Below are positions 15,839 through 24,080 of a stretch of DNA of 29,848 nt, one piece after another. This DNA is from a virus. The translations under genes and the position numbers were made by a program. Positions within the stretch are counted from its first letter, which is position 1. Every line of letters starts with the position of its first letter. The stretch is taken from positions 1-29,848 of IMG/VR virus record IMGVR_UViG_3300017732_000037. One strand, given 5' to 3'. The notes beneath the pieces are model-generated. The model was not told the origin of the DNA. It saw only the letters and a program-made list of their open reading frames with translations, and made no database searches.

Positions 15839-16278
15839 CAAGTATTCATTTATTTCAAGCGGAAAAAAAAGATTTTGAAAATATTTATAATTTATTAATT
15901 GAATTTAAAGATATTGATTTAGCTGATTTAAATTTCCCAGATGTAGATAAGCCTAAATTAACTAAATTTATAAATACAATATTACAAAAAGGTAAAATAA
16001 TTCTTGCAAAAGATTTAGATAAAAATGAATTAGTTGGTTGTTGTATATTTCATAAATCAGAATTTTGGTTTAGCAAAGGGCAAATATTTAATATTGATGT
16101 AATATATATTAAGAAAAATTTTAGAAATTATAAACTTGTAAAAACAATTATTGAAAGTGTTAAGAAACTTGCAGATGGTTTGCCTATTGTTTTGGGTGTA
16201 ACAACTTCATTAAAAATAGACCCAGTTTTCCAAAAATTAGGGTTTGAAAATGTCGGTAGTAACTGGAGATTAAACTAA
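15835..16278 (+). CDS. GNAT-like acetyltransferase domain protein
   Basis: A 147-residue protein with GNAT fold features. The N-terminus IHLFQAEKKDFENIYNLLIEF is the usual first strand and helix. ELVGCCIFHKSEFWF is the central hairpin, IFNIDVIYIKKNFRNYKLVKTIIE is the acetyl-CoA region, and VFQKLGFENVGSNW the usual C-terminal end. The acetyl-CoA loop, normally Q/RxxGxG/A, reads RNYKLV and lacks the glycines, so activity is doubtful. It sits in the tail operon where lambda-like phages carry the gpK peptidase gene. Acetylation of a tail protein is possible; a structural use of the fold is the alternative. Confidence 0.75.
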   Translation: MTSIHLFQAEKKDFENIYNLLIEFKDIDLADLNFPDVDKPKLTKFINTILQKGKIILAKDLDKNELVGCCIFHKSEFWFSKGQIFNIDVIYIKKNFRNYKLVKTIIESVKKLADGLPIVLGVTTSLKIDPVFQKLGFENVGSNWRLN

Positions 16279-19245
16279 ATGTGTAATTTTGGCGATATAA
16301 TTGATGATATAGTTGATATTATTGATGATGTTGTTGATATAATTGTTGATATTGTAGATGATGTTATAGGTTGGTTAGTACCTATGCCAGATATTCCAGA
16401 TTTCGGAGCATTAAGACCAGACCAAAATGCTAAAGGAATATTAGTAAACAAATTTAGTTCAAATGCTCACATACCGATTATTTATGGAACACGAAAAGTT
16501 GGCGGTAATGTTGTCTTTTTAAGAACATCTGGAACAGATAATAAATATTTATATATGGCGGTTGTATTAGGTGAAGGAGAAATTAGTGGAGTTAATGCGT
16601 TATATGTTAATGATAAAAGAGTTGGATTATCTGCTACAATAACTGATAATGCACAAATAACTGTTAGAGATTCAGACTTGAATTTTTATGATACAGATAA
16701 TTCACAAAGTTTAATAACAGTTGAAGCACATTTTGGAACAGATACACAATCTTCTTCATCTTTACTTCAAGAGGTTGAGGGGTGGTCTACAGTACATAAA
16801 TTATCTGGTTTAGCTTATTTGGCTCTAAGGTTTGAGTGGAACGCAGATAAATTTGGCTCTATACCAAACGTACAGGCATTAGTTGCGGGTAGAAAGGTAT
16901 ATAACCCTAATTTAGATGGAACTCTTACAGGTGGAAGCGGTAGCCACAGGAAAGACACAAGTTCAACTTGGGCATATTCAGATAACCCTATATTGCAATT
17001 ATTAGATTATTTAAGAAATGATAGATTTGGAATGGGTATAACAGATACTTATTTTGATAGTAATTTTGCAGATTGGCAAACTGCGACAGATGTATGTGAT
17101 ACAACTTTTCAACCTTTAGGAGGTTCTATATTTGAACTTCATCCATTTGGAGTTGGATATGGTGATAGTGTAATCGGTGTAGTAGTAGCTTTAATGAATA
17201 GTCATACTGTTGTTGATACAGCAAAAAAAGCTATAGATAATGTTAAAGATTTTGTTAGGGGTTCTAGGTCTTATCTTAATTTTTCTGGTGGTAAATATAA
17301 TATATTAGTTGAAACAACAGGTTCAGCATCAATAACCCTAACAGAGGATAATATCTTAGGTGGTATAACTATTGTCAGTAAAAATAAAAATTCCAGATAT
17401 AATCGAGTAATTGCAAACTTTATAAACCCAGATAAAAATTATCAATCTGATTCCGCACAATTTCCACCAGTTGATGAAGATTTATTAGATACAGCAGATA
17501 AACACGCAACATTATTAGCTGAAGATGGTGGAATATTGTTAGAGGGTAGATTTGATTTTTCTATGCTTACAAATAAATTTCAAGCACAGGAAATGGCAGA
17601 AATAATTTTAAGGCGGTCAAGGTCAAGTTTAGATGTATCATTAAAAGCAGATGCAACAGCATTAGATTTATCTATTGGAGATATTGTCAACATAACCCAT
17701 GCAACACCCGCATTTTCTGCAAAACCTTTTAGGGTTCAAGGATTGGCAATAAATGCAGACCATTCAATTAGTTTGACATTATCAGAACATCAAGATTCAT
17801 TTTATACTATTGGAACTCAAGACCCAATACCAGTAATAGCCGATACAGTATTACCAAATCCATTTATAGTTCAAACACCCACAGTTTCAGCAGTTGATGA
17901 ATTAAGGGCAAGAAATGAAGAAGCTATAGCTGTATTATTGGTAAATGTTACAGCAACCGATCTATTTATTACTGATTTTGAAGTTCAAGCTAAGAAATCA
18001 ACCGATTCTGTGTTTATTAATTTAGGTCGTGGAAGTTCATCACAATTTGAATTAGTCAATGTTGAAGATAATGTTATTTATGATATTAGAGCAAGGTCTG
18101 TAACTTCTGTTAGTCGTTCATCATTTGTAAGTATTCAACATCAAGTAGTAGGTAAAACAGAGCCACCAGAAGATGTAACAAATTTTAGTGTTAATATTAT
18201 TGGAACAGAAGCACATTTAAGTTGGACACCAGTAACAGATTTAGATTTATCACATTATAGAATAAGGCATTGTAGGGAAACTAGCGGGGGTACATATGCA
18301 AATTCAGTTGATTTAGCTGATAAAGTATCAAGACCCGCAAATACTGTAATTGTACCCGCTATGACAGGCACATATTTTATTAAGGCTGTGGATAAAGTTG
18401 GTAATCCTTCAAGAAATGCTGTTAGTAAAGTTGCTATTATTGAGAATATAAAAGGGTTAAATTTAGTTGCAACATCTACACAAAGTCCTAGTTTTACAGG
18501 TTCAAAAACAAATACTATAGTTGTGGATAATAAACTTCAATTAGGAACATCTAATTTATTTGATAGTGTTTCTGGAAACTTTGATGATGCTTCTGGATTA
18601 TTTGATGCGGGAGTTGGTAATATTGCTAGTTCTGGCACATATGAATTTGATACACATATTGATTTAGGTTCTGTTTATACTAGCCGAGTAACAGCAAATA
18701 TGAATGTTGCAAACTTTAGTTCTGTGGATTTATTTGATAGTGCAACAGGTAATTTTGATGATAGAGATGGAGACTTTGACGGAGACCCATCAGAATTTGA
18801 TGACACTAATTCAGAATTATTAGTTGCTACCACAGAAGGCGATCCATCTGGTTCACCTACATATACTGATTTTAGAAAGTTTTTTGTTGGAGATTATAAA
18901 GCAAGAGCATTTAAGTTTAAGGTACAAATGACAAGTACAAAAGGCACAGCAACCCACCAAATATCAGCATTATCGGTTACTGTTGATATGCCAGATAGAG
19001 TTGTAGCAGAAGCCGATATAGTAAGTGGCACAAGTGCTAGTGGAAAGGCAGTAACTTATTCACCCGCATTTAAAGTTCTTCAAGGTGTAGGAATTTCAGC
19101 ACAGAACTTAACAAGTGGTGATTACTATGCTATAACAAATAAAAGTGCTACAGGATTTACAATTGAGTTTTTTAATAGTTCCAATGCAACAGTTAGTAGA
19201 ACATTTGATTATGTTGCTAGAGGATATGGTGAATTAGCAAGTTAG
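16279..19245 (+). CDS. Tail tip / host-specificity protein (lambda J-like)
   Basis: A 988-residue protein at the tail-tip position. The N-terminus carries acidic-hydrophobic repeats of Asp/Ile/Val (residues 5-30). Then come HIPIIYGTRKVGGNVVFLRTS and LYMAVVLGEGEISGVNALYVND, the classic J-type opening, followed by DYLRNDRFGMGI and the DILGGITIVSKNKNSRYNRV-type beta region. An FnIII-like domain lies at about residues 627-722 (SWTPVTDLDLSHYRIRH). Two Asp-rich LFDSxxGNFDD repeats start near residues 760 and 818. The protein would recognise the host surface and start infection. Confidence 0.88.
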   Translation: MCNFGDIIDDIVDIIDDVVDIIVDIVDDVIGWLVPMPDIPDFGALRPDQNAKGILVNKFSSNAHIPIIYGTRKVGGNVVFLRTSGTDNKYLYMAVVLGEGEISGVNALYVNDKRVGLSATITDNAQITVRDSDLNFYDTDNSQSLITVEAHFGTDTQSSSSLLQEVEGWSTVHKLSGLAYLALRFEWNADKFGSIPNVQALVAGRKVYNPNLDGTLTGGSGSHRKDTSSTWAYSDNPILQLLDYLRNDRFGMGITDTYFDSNFADWQTATDVCDTTFQPLGGSIFELHPFGVGYGDSVIGVVVALMNSHTVVDTAKKAIDNVKDFVRGSRSYLNFSGGKYNILVETTGSASITLTEDNILGGITIVSKNKNSRYNRVIANFINPDKNYQSDSAQFPPVDEDLLDTADKHATLLAEDGGILLEGRFDFSMLTNKFQAQEMAEIILRRSRSSLDVSLKADATALDLSIGDIVNITHATPAFSAKPFRVQGLAINADHSISLTLSEHQDSFYTIGTQDPIPVIADTVLPNPFIVQTPTVSAVDELRARNEEAIAVLLVNVTATDLFITDFEVQAKKSTDSVFINLGRGSSSQFELVNVEDNVIYDIRARSVTSVSRSSFVSIQHQVVGKTEPPEDVTNFSVNIIGTEAHLSWTPVTDLDLSHYRIRHCRETSGGTYANSVDLADKVSRPANTVIVPAMTGTYFIKAVDKVGNPSRNAVSKVAIIENIKGLNLVATSTQSPSFTGSKTNTIVVDNKLQLGTSNLFDSVSGNFDDASGLFDAGVGNIASSGTYEFDTHIDLGSVYTSRVTANMNVANFSSVDLFDSATGNFDDRDGDFDGDPSEFDDTNSELLVATTEGDPSGSPTYTDFRKFFVGDYKARAFKFKVQMTSTKGTATHQISALSVTVDMPDRVVAEADIVSGTSASGKAVTYSPAFKVLQGVGISAQNLTSGDYYAITNKSATGFTIEFFNSSNATVSRTFDYVARGYGELAS
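16294..16365 (+). repeat. Degenerate gat-att repeat encoding acidic-hydrophobic track
   Basis: This stretch at the start of the tail-tip gene is almost only gat, att, ata, gtt and gta codons, with imperfect repeats such as GATGATxxxGTTGATATTATT. It encodes alternating Asp and branched aliphatic residues. Seen directly. Repeat slippage may vary its length between relatives. Confidence 0.6.
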
Positions 19246-19254
19246 GAGTAACAA

Positions 19255-20982
19255 ATGTCGCAAAATGATTTAACAATAGCTAATCAAGGATTTGCATCTT
19301 TTAGATCAGATTTAAATAGTGCCTTACAAGCATTGGGTTCAACAAATTCTGGAACGTCAGCACCTTCAACGACTTTTGCAAATCAGTTGTTTTATGACAC
19401 TGCAAACAATATTTTAAAAATTAGGAATGAAGATAATGATGCTTTTATTTCTCTTTTTACCTTAGACCAAACTAATGATTTAATAAGCGGATTTACTTCA
19501 CCTATAACAATAACTCTTGCTGATAATTCAACACAATTACAACTTATATCTACAGATGCAGATGCAAATACAGCACCAGTTTTAGATTTATTTAGAAATT
19601 CTGGAAGTCCCGCAGATAATGATGCTTTAGGTAGGTTATTATTTTCTGCTGATAATGATGCGGGAGAAGTTGAAGAATTTGGTTATATTCAAGCCTTTGC
19701 AAATGATGTCAGTAATGGTTCAGAAGATGGCACATTATTTTTCTTTACTAAAACAGCGGGAGCAGATGTAGATAGATTTAACATAGCACCTACTGAATCT
19801 GTTTTTAATGATGGTAGTGTAGACGTAGACTTTCGTGTTGAGTCTAATGGTCAAGCAAATATGTTGTTTGTTGATGGTGGTAATAACCGAGTTGGTATTA
19901 ATACAGGAAGTCCAGCTTCAGGTTATATGCTTCATGTTGGTGGTTCTTCAGGTGTCCACACTAAAGTAAAGATTGAAGCAACTACTGCTACTGGACAAGC
20001 AGAATTAGATTTATCGGCTGACACAGCAGGTGTTTCTTACCTTAATTTAGGCGATGAAGATGCGTATAATATTGGTCGTATAGGTTATTTCCATTCTGAT
20101 AACTCAATGAGATTTAATACTAATTCATCAGAACGTCTGAGAATTGACAATGCAGGCAATATCTATTCTAATGTAACTGTAAACCCAGTATCTCAAAGTG
20201 GCACAACAACGACTGGACAAATCTTATTGGCTAATAGTTATGTTGCATTTGGAAGAGTTGGTGGTATTACTGCTTATTTTAATCGTCAACACAGTGATGG
20301 CGATGTAATAGCAATAAGACAAGATGGGTCAGATGAAGGTACTATATCAGTAAGTGGTACGACTGTTTCATATAATGCTTTTAGTGGTTCTCACTGGTCA
20401 AGACTTACAGATAATTCAAAACCTACAATATTAAAAGGCACAGTAATTGAAACCATTGATGAAATGTGTGATTGGTATCAAGCTAAATTTACTATACCTG
20501 CTACTACTAGCAAAGATGACGATGGAAACGAAATACAAGATACTCCTGAACAGACAATAAAAGATTCTATTGCCTTACCAAGTGGAAAAAAAGTAGGTGA
20601 TACAATATCACATACATATGAGGGTGTGACTTATGACAATGCTGTTATTATAAAAGAAGGTGATAACAAACACCCTAAATGTAAAATATCAGATACAGCA
20701 GATAGTAAGATAATATATGGTGTTCATGCTGATTGGGATAATGATGACGATACAGTAAATGATATGTATGTCACTGCCGTTGGTACTCATGTAGTGAGAA
20801 TAAACAAAGACGTAACAGTTTCAGCAGGTGACTTGCTTTCATCTAATGGTGATGGCACAGCTAAAGTACAAGATGATGACATCATAAGAAGCAAGACTAT
20901 AGGTAAAGTATTAACAAACATTAAACAAGAAACATATAGTGACGGAAGCTATACTGTTCCTTGTGCATTATATTGTGGATAG
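19255..20982 (+). CDS. Tail fibre protein
   Basis: A 575-residue protein after the tail tip, with a clear ribosome binding site (TAGGAGT). The N-terminus (DLTIANQGFASFRSDLNSAL and ANQLFYDTANNILKIRNED) is a common marine-phage fibre head. Then come DLFRNSGSPADNDALGRLLF repeats, VGINTGSPASGYMLHVGG, and SERLRIDNAGNIYS, which form beta-fibre repeats. The C-terminal part (from YNAFSGSHWSRLTDN to the last residue) looks like a fibre tip or an intramolecular chaperone-like region with SAGDLLSSNGDGTAKVQDDD and SKTIGKVL. It would bind host receptors. Self-cleavage is possible but not shown. Confidence 0.85.
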   Translation: MSQNDLTIANQGFASFRSDLNSALQALGSTNSGTSAPSTTFANQLFYDTANNILKIRNEDNDAFISLFTLDQTNDLISGFTSPITITLADNSTQLQLISTDADANTAPVLDLFRNSGSPADNDALGRLLFSADNDAGEVEEFGYIQAFANDVSNGSEDGTLFFFTKTAGADVDRFNIAPTESVFNDGSVDVDFRVESNGQANMLFVDGGNNRVGINTGSPASGYMLHVGGSSGVHTKVKIEATTATGQAELDLSADTAGVSYLNLGDEDAYNIGRIGYFHSDNSMRFNTNSSERLRIDNAGNIYSNVTVNPVSQSGTTTTGQILLANSYVAFGRVGGITAYFNRQHSDGDVIAIRQDGSDEGTISVSGTTVSYNAFSGSHWSRLTDNSKPTILKGTVIETIDEMCDWYQAKFTIPATTSKDDDGNEIQDTPEQTIKDSIALPSGKKVGDTISHTYEGVTYDNAVIIKEGDNKHPKCKISDTADSKIIYGVHADWDNDDDTVNDMYVTAVGTHVVRINKDVTVSAGDLLSSNGDGTAKVQDDDIIRSKTIGKVLTNIKQETYSDGSYTVPCALYCG

Positions 20983-20991
20983 GAGCATAAA

Positions 20992-21306
20992 ATGGCAGTA
21001 ACATGGACAATAGCATCAATGGATAGAGATATCACACAAGATGGCAAAGCTAATGTAGTAACGACTATTCATTGGAGAGCAAGTGTAACAGACAGTAATG
21101 GGAATAGTGGCTCATCATATGGCTCTGTAGGTGTAACATTGGGGTCAGGTGCTTTTGTAGCATATGCAGATATTACACATGATAAGGCTTTGGAGTGGTG
21201 TAAAGATGCTCTTGGTACTGATGAAGTTACAGCAATAGAAACAAGTATTGCTAATCAAATAGCAGAAATGAAAACACCAACAACAGCAAGTGGAGTATCG
21301 TGGTAA
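20992..21306 (+). CDS. Small conserved marine-phage structural-region protein
   Basis: A 104-residue protein beginning MAVTWTIASMDRDITQDGK. The block HWRASVTDSNGNSGSSYGSVGV, then FVAYADITHDKALEWCKDALG, and the end TPTTASGVSW match a short family I recall from marine phages (I think DUF7936, not certain). It lies behind the fibre gene with a good GGAGCA ribosome binding site. Members often sit next to tail-fibre genes, so an accessory virion or fibre role is inferred. Confidence 0.65.
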   Translation: MAVTWTIASMDRDITQDGKANVVTTIHWRASVTDSNGNSGSSYGSVGVTLGSGAFVAYADITHDKALEWCKDALGTDEVTAIETSIANQIAEMKTPTTASGVSW

Positions 21307-21554
21307 TGACTGAACAAAAATCAAATATTCTTAGTATTGATGGGAAAGAATACCCAACAGATAATCTTAAAGATGAACAAAAGGTTTTAATTGACCAAAT
21401 AACTATTTGCCAAAATGAAATTAATGAACTTTCAAAATTAATTAGAAAACTTGATATTTTTGAGATAGCTAAAAAAGATTATATTCAAAGGTTGTCAACA
21501 TCTTTACAAAATGACGAAACTATAAAAACTATGGATAATTCTAAGGCGGGTTAA
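21306..21554 (+). CDS. Small coiled-coil protein (DUF6447-like)
   Basis: An 82-residue protein. I place the start at ATG 21306, overlapping the upstream TAA; the frame also has a GTG at 21300. ILSIDGKEYPTDNLKDEQK, then LIDQITICQNEINELSKLIRK, then YIQRLSTSLQ fit the short DUF6447 pattern (one beta hairpin plus two helices) that I recall from marine phages and bacteria. The function is unknown. It precedes the membrane and lysis genes. Confidence 0.62.
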   Translation: MTEQKSNILSIDGKEYPTDNLKDEQKVLIDQITICQNEINELSKLIRKLDIFEIAKKDYIQRLSTSLQNDETIKTMDNSKAG

Positions 21555-21710
21555 ATGTCAAAACCAACTATGACAAGTTTACAAAGTGAAATTAATAGTT
21601 TGAAGGTTATTATGGAAGATTTGAGTTCCAGAACTCGTAGATTAGAAAATGGTCTTTATGCGGGTATGGGTTCAATAATCTTATTATTAATAGGTTTACT
21701 TGTGAGATAG
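21555..21710 (+). CDS. Small coiled-coil plus transmembrane protein (XhlA-like holin candidate)
   Basis: A 51-residue protein: an amphipathic helix (SLQSEINSLKVIMEDLSSRTRRLENG), then a single membrane segment (LYAGMGSIILLLIGLLVR). This is the build of XhlA-type accessory holins, which have a coiled-coil region followed by one transmembrane helix. It follows the previous stop directly and stands at the head of the membrane-lysis cluster. A role in membrane lesion formation is inferred. Confidence 0.6.
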   Translation: MSKPTMTSLQSEINSLKVIMEDLSSRTRRLENGLYAGMGSIILLLIGLLVR

Positions 21711-21713
21711 CGA

Positions 21714-22466
21714 ATGGAAATAATTACAGCTACCCTAACTGGTATTGCTCTTATTAAGAAATCGGTAGACTTTGTAAAACAAAATATTTCCACAGTAAAC
21801 GATATAAAAGACATAGCCACACAAATTGATGGGTTCTTCACAGGTGAGGAACAAATGAATAAACGTCAAGGAAAAGGCATGTCTATAGCTGAACAATTTG
21901 GTTCGGTAGAAAGCACAGCTAGTGATTTTATTGATAGGAAACTTTTAGAAGAACAGCGGTATGAGTTAAAGTTACTTATAGATAATCGTTTTGGTCATGG
22001 AACGTGGGAGCAGATTTTATCAGAAAGATCAGAAAAGATTAAACAGGTAAAAGAAGCCAAAAGACAAGCCAAGATAAAAGCAAAAAAACAACAAGAAGAA
22101 ATACTAGATGTAATTAAATGGGTTGCATTTGGATTTATAGGCATTGGGGTGACGTTTATACTGCTACTGATAGGGGTTAAAGCCTTTGCATATGAATATA
22201 AAAGCAAACAATTAACCAGACAACAAAAGCTAAATAATGGTACTACAATTCCACCAAAATTAACAACTTGCCGATTAAAAAAACAAAAGGTTTATAAGGA
22301 TAAAATGGCTTGTATTTATGAGGGTGCTAATAAAAGATTTGATTTAGACTTTGCAGATATTAGAATTGGTTGTCCTAAACAATATAAATGTGAATATGAT
22401 AAATTAAATAGTAAAGAACCCTCAATAGATCAAATTATGGAAAGTTTGAGGAGCATAGCAAAATGA
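21714..22466 (+). CDS. Single-pass envelope protein with cysteine-rich C-terminal domain
   Basis: A 250-residue protein. The N-terminal region is helical with a Lys/Gln-rich coiled coil (residues ~100-130, EKIKQVKEAKRQAKIKAKK), followed by one strong membrane helix (residues ~136-159, VAFGFIGIGVTFILLLIGVK). The C-terminal 90 residues hold four cysteines (186, 200, 220, 226), which suggest disulfides in the periplasm. The positively charged side before the helix fits a cytoplasmic N-terminus. I do not recognise the family. The position before the endolysin suggests a lysis or envelope role, or a virion protein. Confidence 0.6.
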   Translation: MEIITATLTGIALIKKSVDFVKQNISTVNDIKDIATQIDGFFTGEEQMNKRQGKGMSIAEQFGSVESTASDFIDRKLLEEQRYELKLLIDNRFGHGTWEQILSERSEKIKQVKEAKRQAKIKAKKQQEEILDVIKWVAFGFIGIGVTFILLLIGVKAFAYEYKSKQLTRQQKLNNGTTIPPKLTTCRLKKQKVYKDKMACIYEGANKRFDLDFADIRIGCPKQYKCEYDKLNSKEPSIDQIMESLRSIAK

Positions 22467-22660
22467 CTGCATTTATGTTAGCTTGTTATATGAATGGTGC
22501 TTTACAGGGTGCCATTTATTTTAAATCTGCGGTGGATTGCACCTTTTATTCAGAAGAATTAAGCGGTCAAAGATTTGATACACCTACAGGTAGTGAAGAA
22601 TATAATTGTATGTGTAAATTAGTTCCAAGTGTTAACCCAGATAAAGTTAGGGTATATTGA
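22463..22660 (+). CDS. Small cysteine-containing protein
   Basis: A 65-residue protein overlapping the upstream gene (ATGA). The first 20 residues (MTAFMLACYMNGALQGAIYF) are hydrophobic and could be a signal or membrane segment; then CTFYSEELSGQRFDTPTGSE and YNCMCKLVPSV follow, with five cysteines in total. The cysteine pattern suggests an exported, disulfide-linked protein. The family is not recognised, but short proteins like this recur in marine phage lysis regions. Confidence 0.55.
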   Translation: MTAFMLACYMNGALQGAIYFKSAVDCTFYSEELSGQRFDTPTGSEEYNCMCKLVPSVNPDKVRVY

Positions 22661-22866
22661 TGGAAAAAGATAAAAAAATAGTTAATTTAGATATAGGGCA
22701 AAATAGCTTTGAATTATCACTTAGAATTTTAGGAAATGAATTTGTTGCAATAAAGATTGGTTCAACAAACTTTTCTGGTAAACTTATAGCGGGTGGTATT
22801 TTATTATTGTTTTTTACTTTGGTTTTATTAGAGGGTTTTGGATTAAATGAGATTTTAATACAATGA
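22660..22866 (+). CDS. Small single-membrane-segment protein
   Basis: A 68-residue protein; the start ATG at 22660 overlaps the upstream TGA (the frame extends to a TTG at 22657). The N-terminal half is polar and beta-like (IVNLDIGQNSFELSLRILG), followed by a membrane segment (LIAGGILLLFFTLVLLEGF, about residues 41-60). It sits between other membrane genes and the endolysin. It may be an accessory lysis or membrane protein; no specific family is known to me. Confidence 0.55.
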   Translation: MEKDKKIVNLDIGQNSFELSLRILGNEFVAIKIGSTNFSGKLIAGGILLLFFTLVLLEGFGLNEILIQ

Positions 22867-23069
22867 ATGTAGAAACTTTTTTAAAATGGAAAATATTACC
22901 AAGACTAATGATGTTAGCTAGTACAGTAATGTCGTGGAGATGTGCTGAATGGTTTATGGGTTTAGATACACCTACAGCTAGTCAATCAGCATTTGTTTCG
23001 GTTGTTATGGGTGTAATGACTGGTGTATTTGGTATTTGGATGGGACACGAACATAAAGGTGAAAAATAA
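22863..23069 (+). CDS. Two-segment membrane protein, holin candidate
   Basis: A 68-residue protein with two hydrophobic segments: ILPRLMMLASTVMSWRCAEW (about 11-30) and AFVSVVMGVMTGVFGIWMGH (about 43-62), and a charged end HEHKGEK. It lies immediately before the endolysin gene and overlaps it by one base. A small two-helix membrane protein just before a lysozyme fits a class II-type holin. The alternative is that the 125-residue protein after the endolysin is the holin. Confidence 0.6.
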   Translation: MNVETFLKWKILPRLMMLASTVMSWRCAEWFMGLDTPTASQSAFVSVVMGVMTGVFGIWMGHEHKGEK

Positions 23070-23512
23070 TGAACTTTGTTAAACTTAAACAAGATTTAAT
23101 TAGAGAAGAAGGTTTAAAACATGAAATATACCGATGCAGTGAGGGTTATCCAACCGCAGGAGTCGGGCATTTAATAACAGAATGGGAAGAAGAATATTAT
23201 AGTATGCCGATAGGTGCAAAAGTTCCAGAAGAGCAAGTTGATAAATGGTTTGAAGATGATTTATCCACAGCCGTAAATGATATGGCAAATTTTACCGAGG
23301 GATTTGTAGTAGATGAAAATGTAAAAGAATGTATTACACAAATGGCATTTCAATTAGGTTTACCAAGATTAAATAAATTCAAGAATTTTAAACAAGCATT
23401 AAAAGATGGGGATATAGCAAAGGCACAAGCTGAAATGAAAGATTCACTTTGGTATAGGCAAACCACTAACAGGGCTGAAAGATTAATAGAAAAAATGGGA
23501 CAAAGCAGATGA
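23069..23512 (+). CDS. Endolysin, GH24 (T4-type) lysozyme
   Basis: A 147-residue muramidase. EEGLKHEIYRCSEGYPTAGVGH (residues 13-34) aligns with T4 lysozyme [21 protein letters not shown]. Catalytic E14 equals T4 E11 and T29 equals T4 T26, while the T4 D20 position is C23. Cys at this place is a known variant in the E-D/C-T lysozyme group and keeps activity in T4 mutants as I recall. QMAFQLGLPRLNKFKNF and the SLWYRQTTNRAERL end are typical. No signal peptide is seen, so export needs a holin. Confidence 0.93.
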   Translation: MNFVKLKQDLIREEGLKHEIYRCSEGYPTAGVGHLITEWEEEYYSMPIGAKVPEEQVDKWFEDDLSTAVNDMANFTEGFVVDENVKECITQMAFQLGLPRLNKFKNFKQALKDGDIAKAQAEMKDSLWYRQTTNRAERLIEKMGQSR

Positions 23513-23886
23513 TTGCTAGTTTATTACCAGTTGCATCTAAATTATTAGGTAAATTTATTGAGGATAAGGACACAAAAAATAAACTTGCTCATGAAATAGC
23601 GACAATGGCAGAAAAACATGCACAGCAGATAGCATTAGAGCAAATAAAGGTAAATCAAGAAGAAGCAAAAGGTAATTGGTTTCAAAGTTCATGGAGACCT
23701 TTAATCGGTTGGATTTGTGGGTTATCACTTGCCATAAATTATATGGTCAGTCCTATGTTAGCGGGATTTGATATAATCATACCACAAGCTGATATGTCGG
23801 TCATGATGCCTTTATTATTTGGTATGTTGGGCATATCTGGAATGAGAAGTTTTGATAAATATAAAAAAACGGACACAAAAAAATGA
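23509..23886 (+). CDS. Three-segment membrane protein (GTA_holin_3TM-like)
   Basis: A 125-residue protein. After a polar N-terminal part with a coiled coil (residues ~24-55), it has SSWRPLIGWICGLSLAINYM, then a hydrophobic segment around MLAGFDIIIPQ, then MSVMMPLLFGMLGISGMRSFDKY. SWRPxxGW is a hallmark of the 3TM holin family known from gene transfer agents and many alphaproteobacterial phages. It overlaps the endolysin gene (ATGA). It is the best-supported holin of the cluster, although the 68-residue protein before the endolysin could be a second one. Confidence 0.78.
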   Translation: MIASLLPVASKLLGKFIEDKDTKNKLAHEIATMAEKHAQQIALEQIKVNQEEAKGNWFQSSWRPLIGWICGLSLAINYMVSPMLAGFDIIIPQADMSVMMPLLFGMLGISGMRSFDKYKKTDTKK

Positions 23887-24080
23887 GCAAATTTTATATG
23901 AAGTTATACGATATTTTTAATAGTATTGCGGGTTATTTCTGGAAAAAAGCATTACAACCAAGAAAAAAGGAGAATGAAGTGAAAAAAGGATTAACACCTA
24001 AACAAAAAAAATTGCCTAAAGGTTTACAGGAAGCTATCCTAAAAAAACAAAAGTCAACAAAGAAAAAGAAAGGAAAGTAA
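23883..24080 (+). CDS. Small Lys-rich protein
   Basis: A 65-residue protein. The first 20 residues (SKFYMKLYDIFNSIAGYFWKK) form an amphipathic helix, then a strongly basic tail follows (GLTPKQKKLPKGLQEAILKKQ and KKKKGK). GLTPKQKKLP is a motif I have seen in small proteins of marine phages. Overlaps the holin gene by 4 bases. The function is unknown; binding of nucleic acid or membrane is possible. Confidence 0.6.
   Translation: MSKFYMKLYDIFNSIAGYFWKKALQPRKKENEVKKGLTPKQKKLPKGLQEAILKKQKSTKKKKGK

Noticed and set aside
17774-17779. TTGACA inside the tail-tip gene
   Set aside because: No -10 sequence at suitable spacing; it is inside a conserved coding region.
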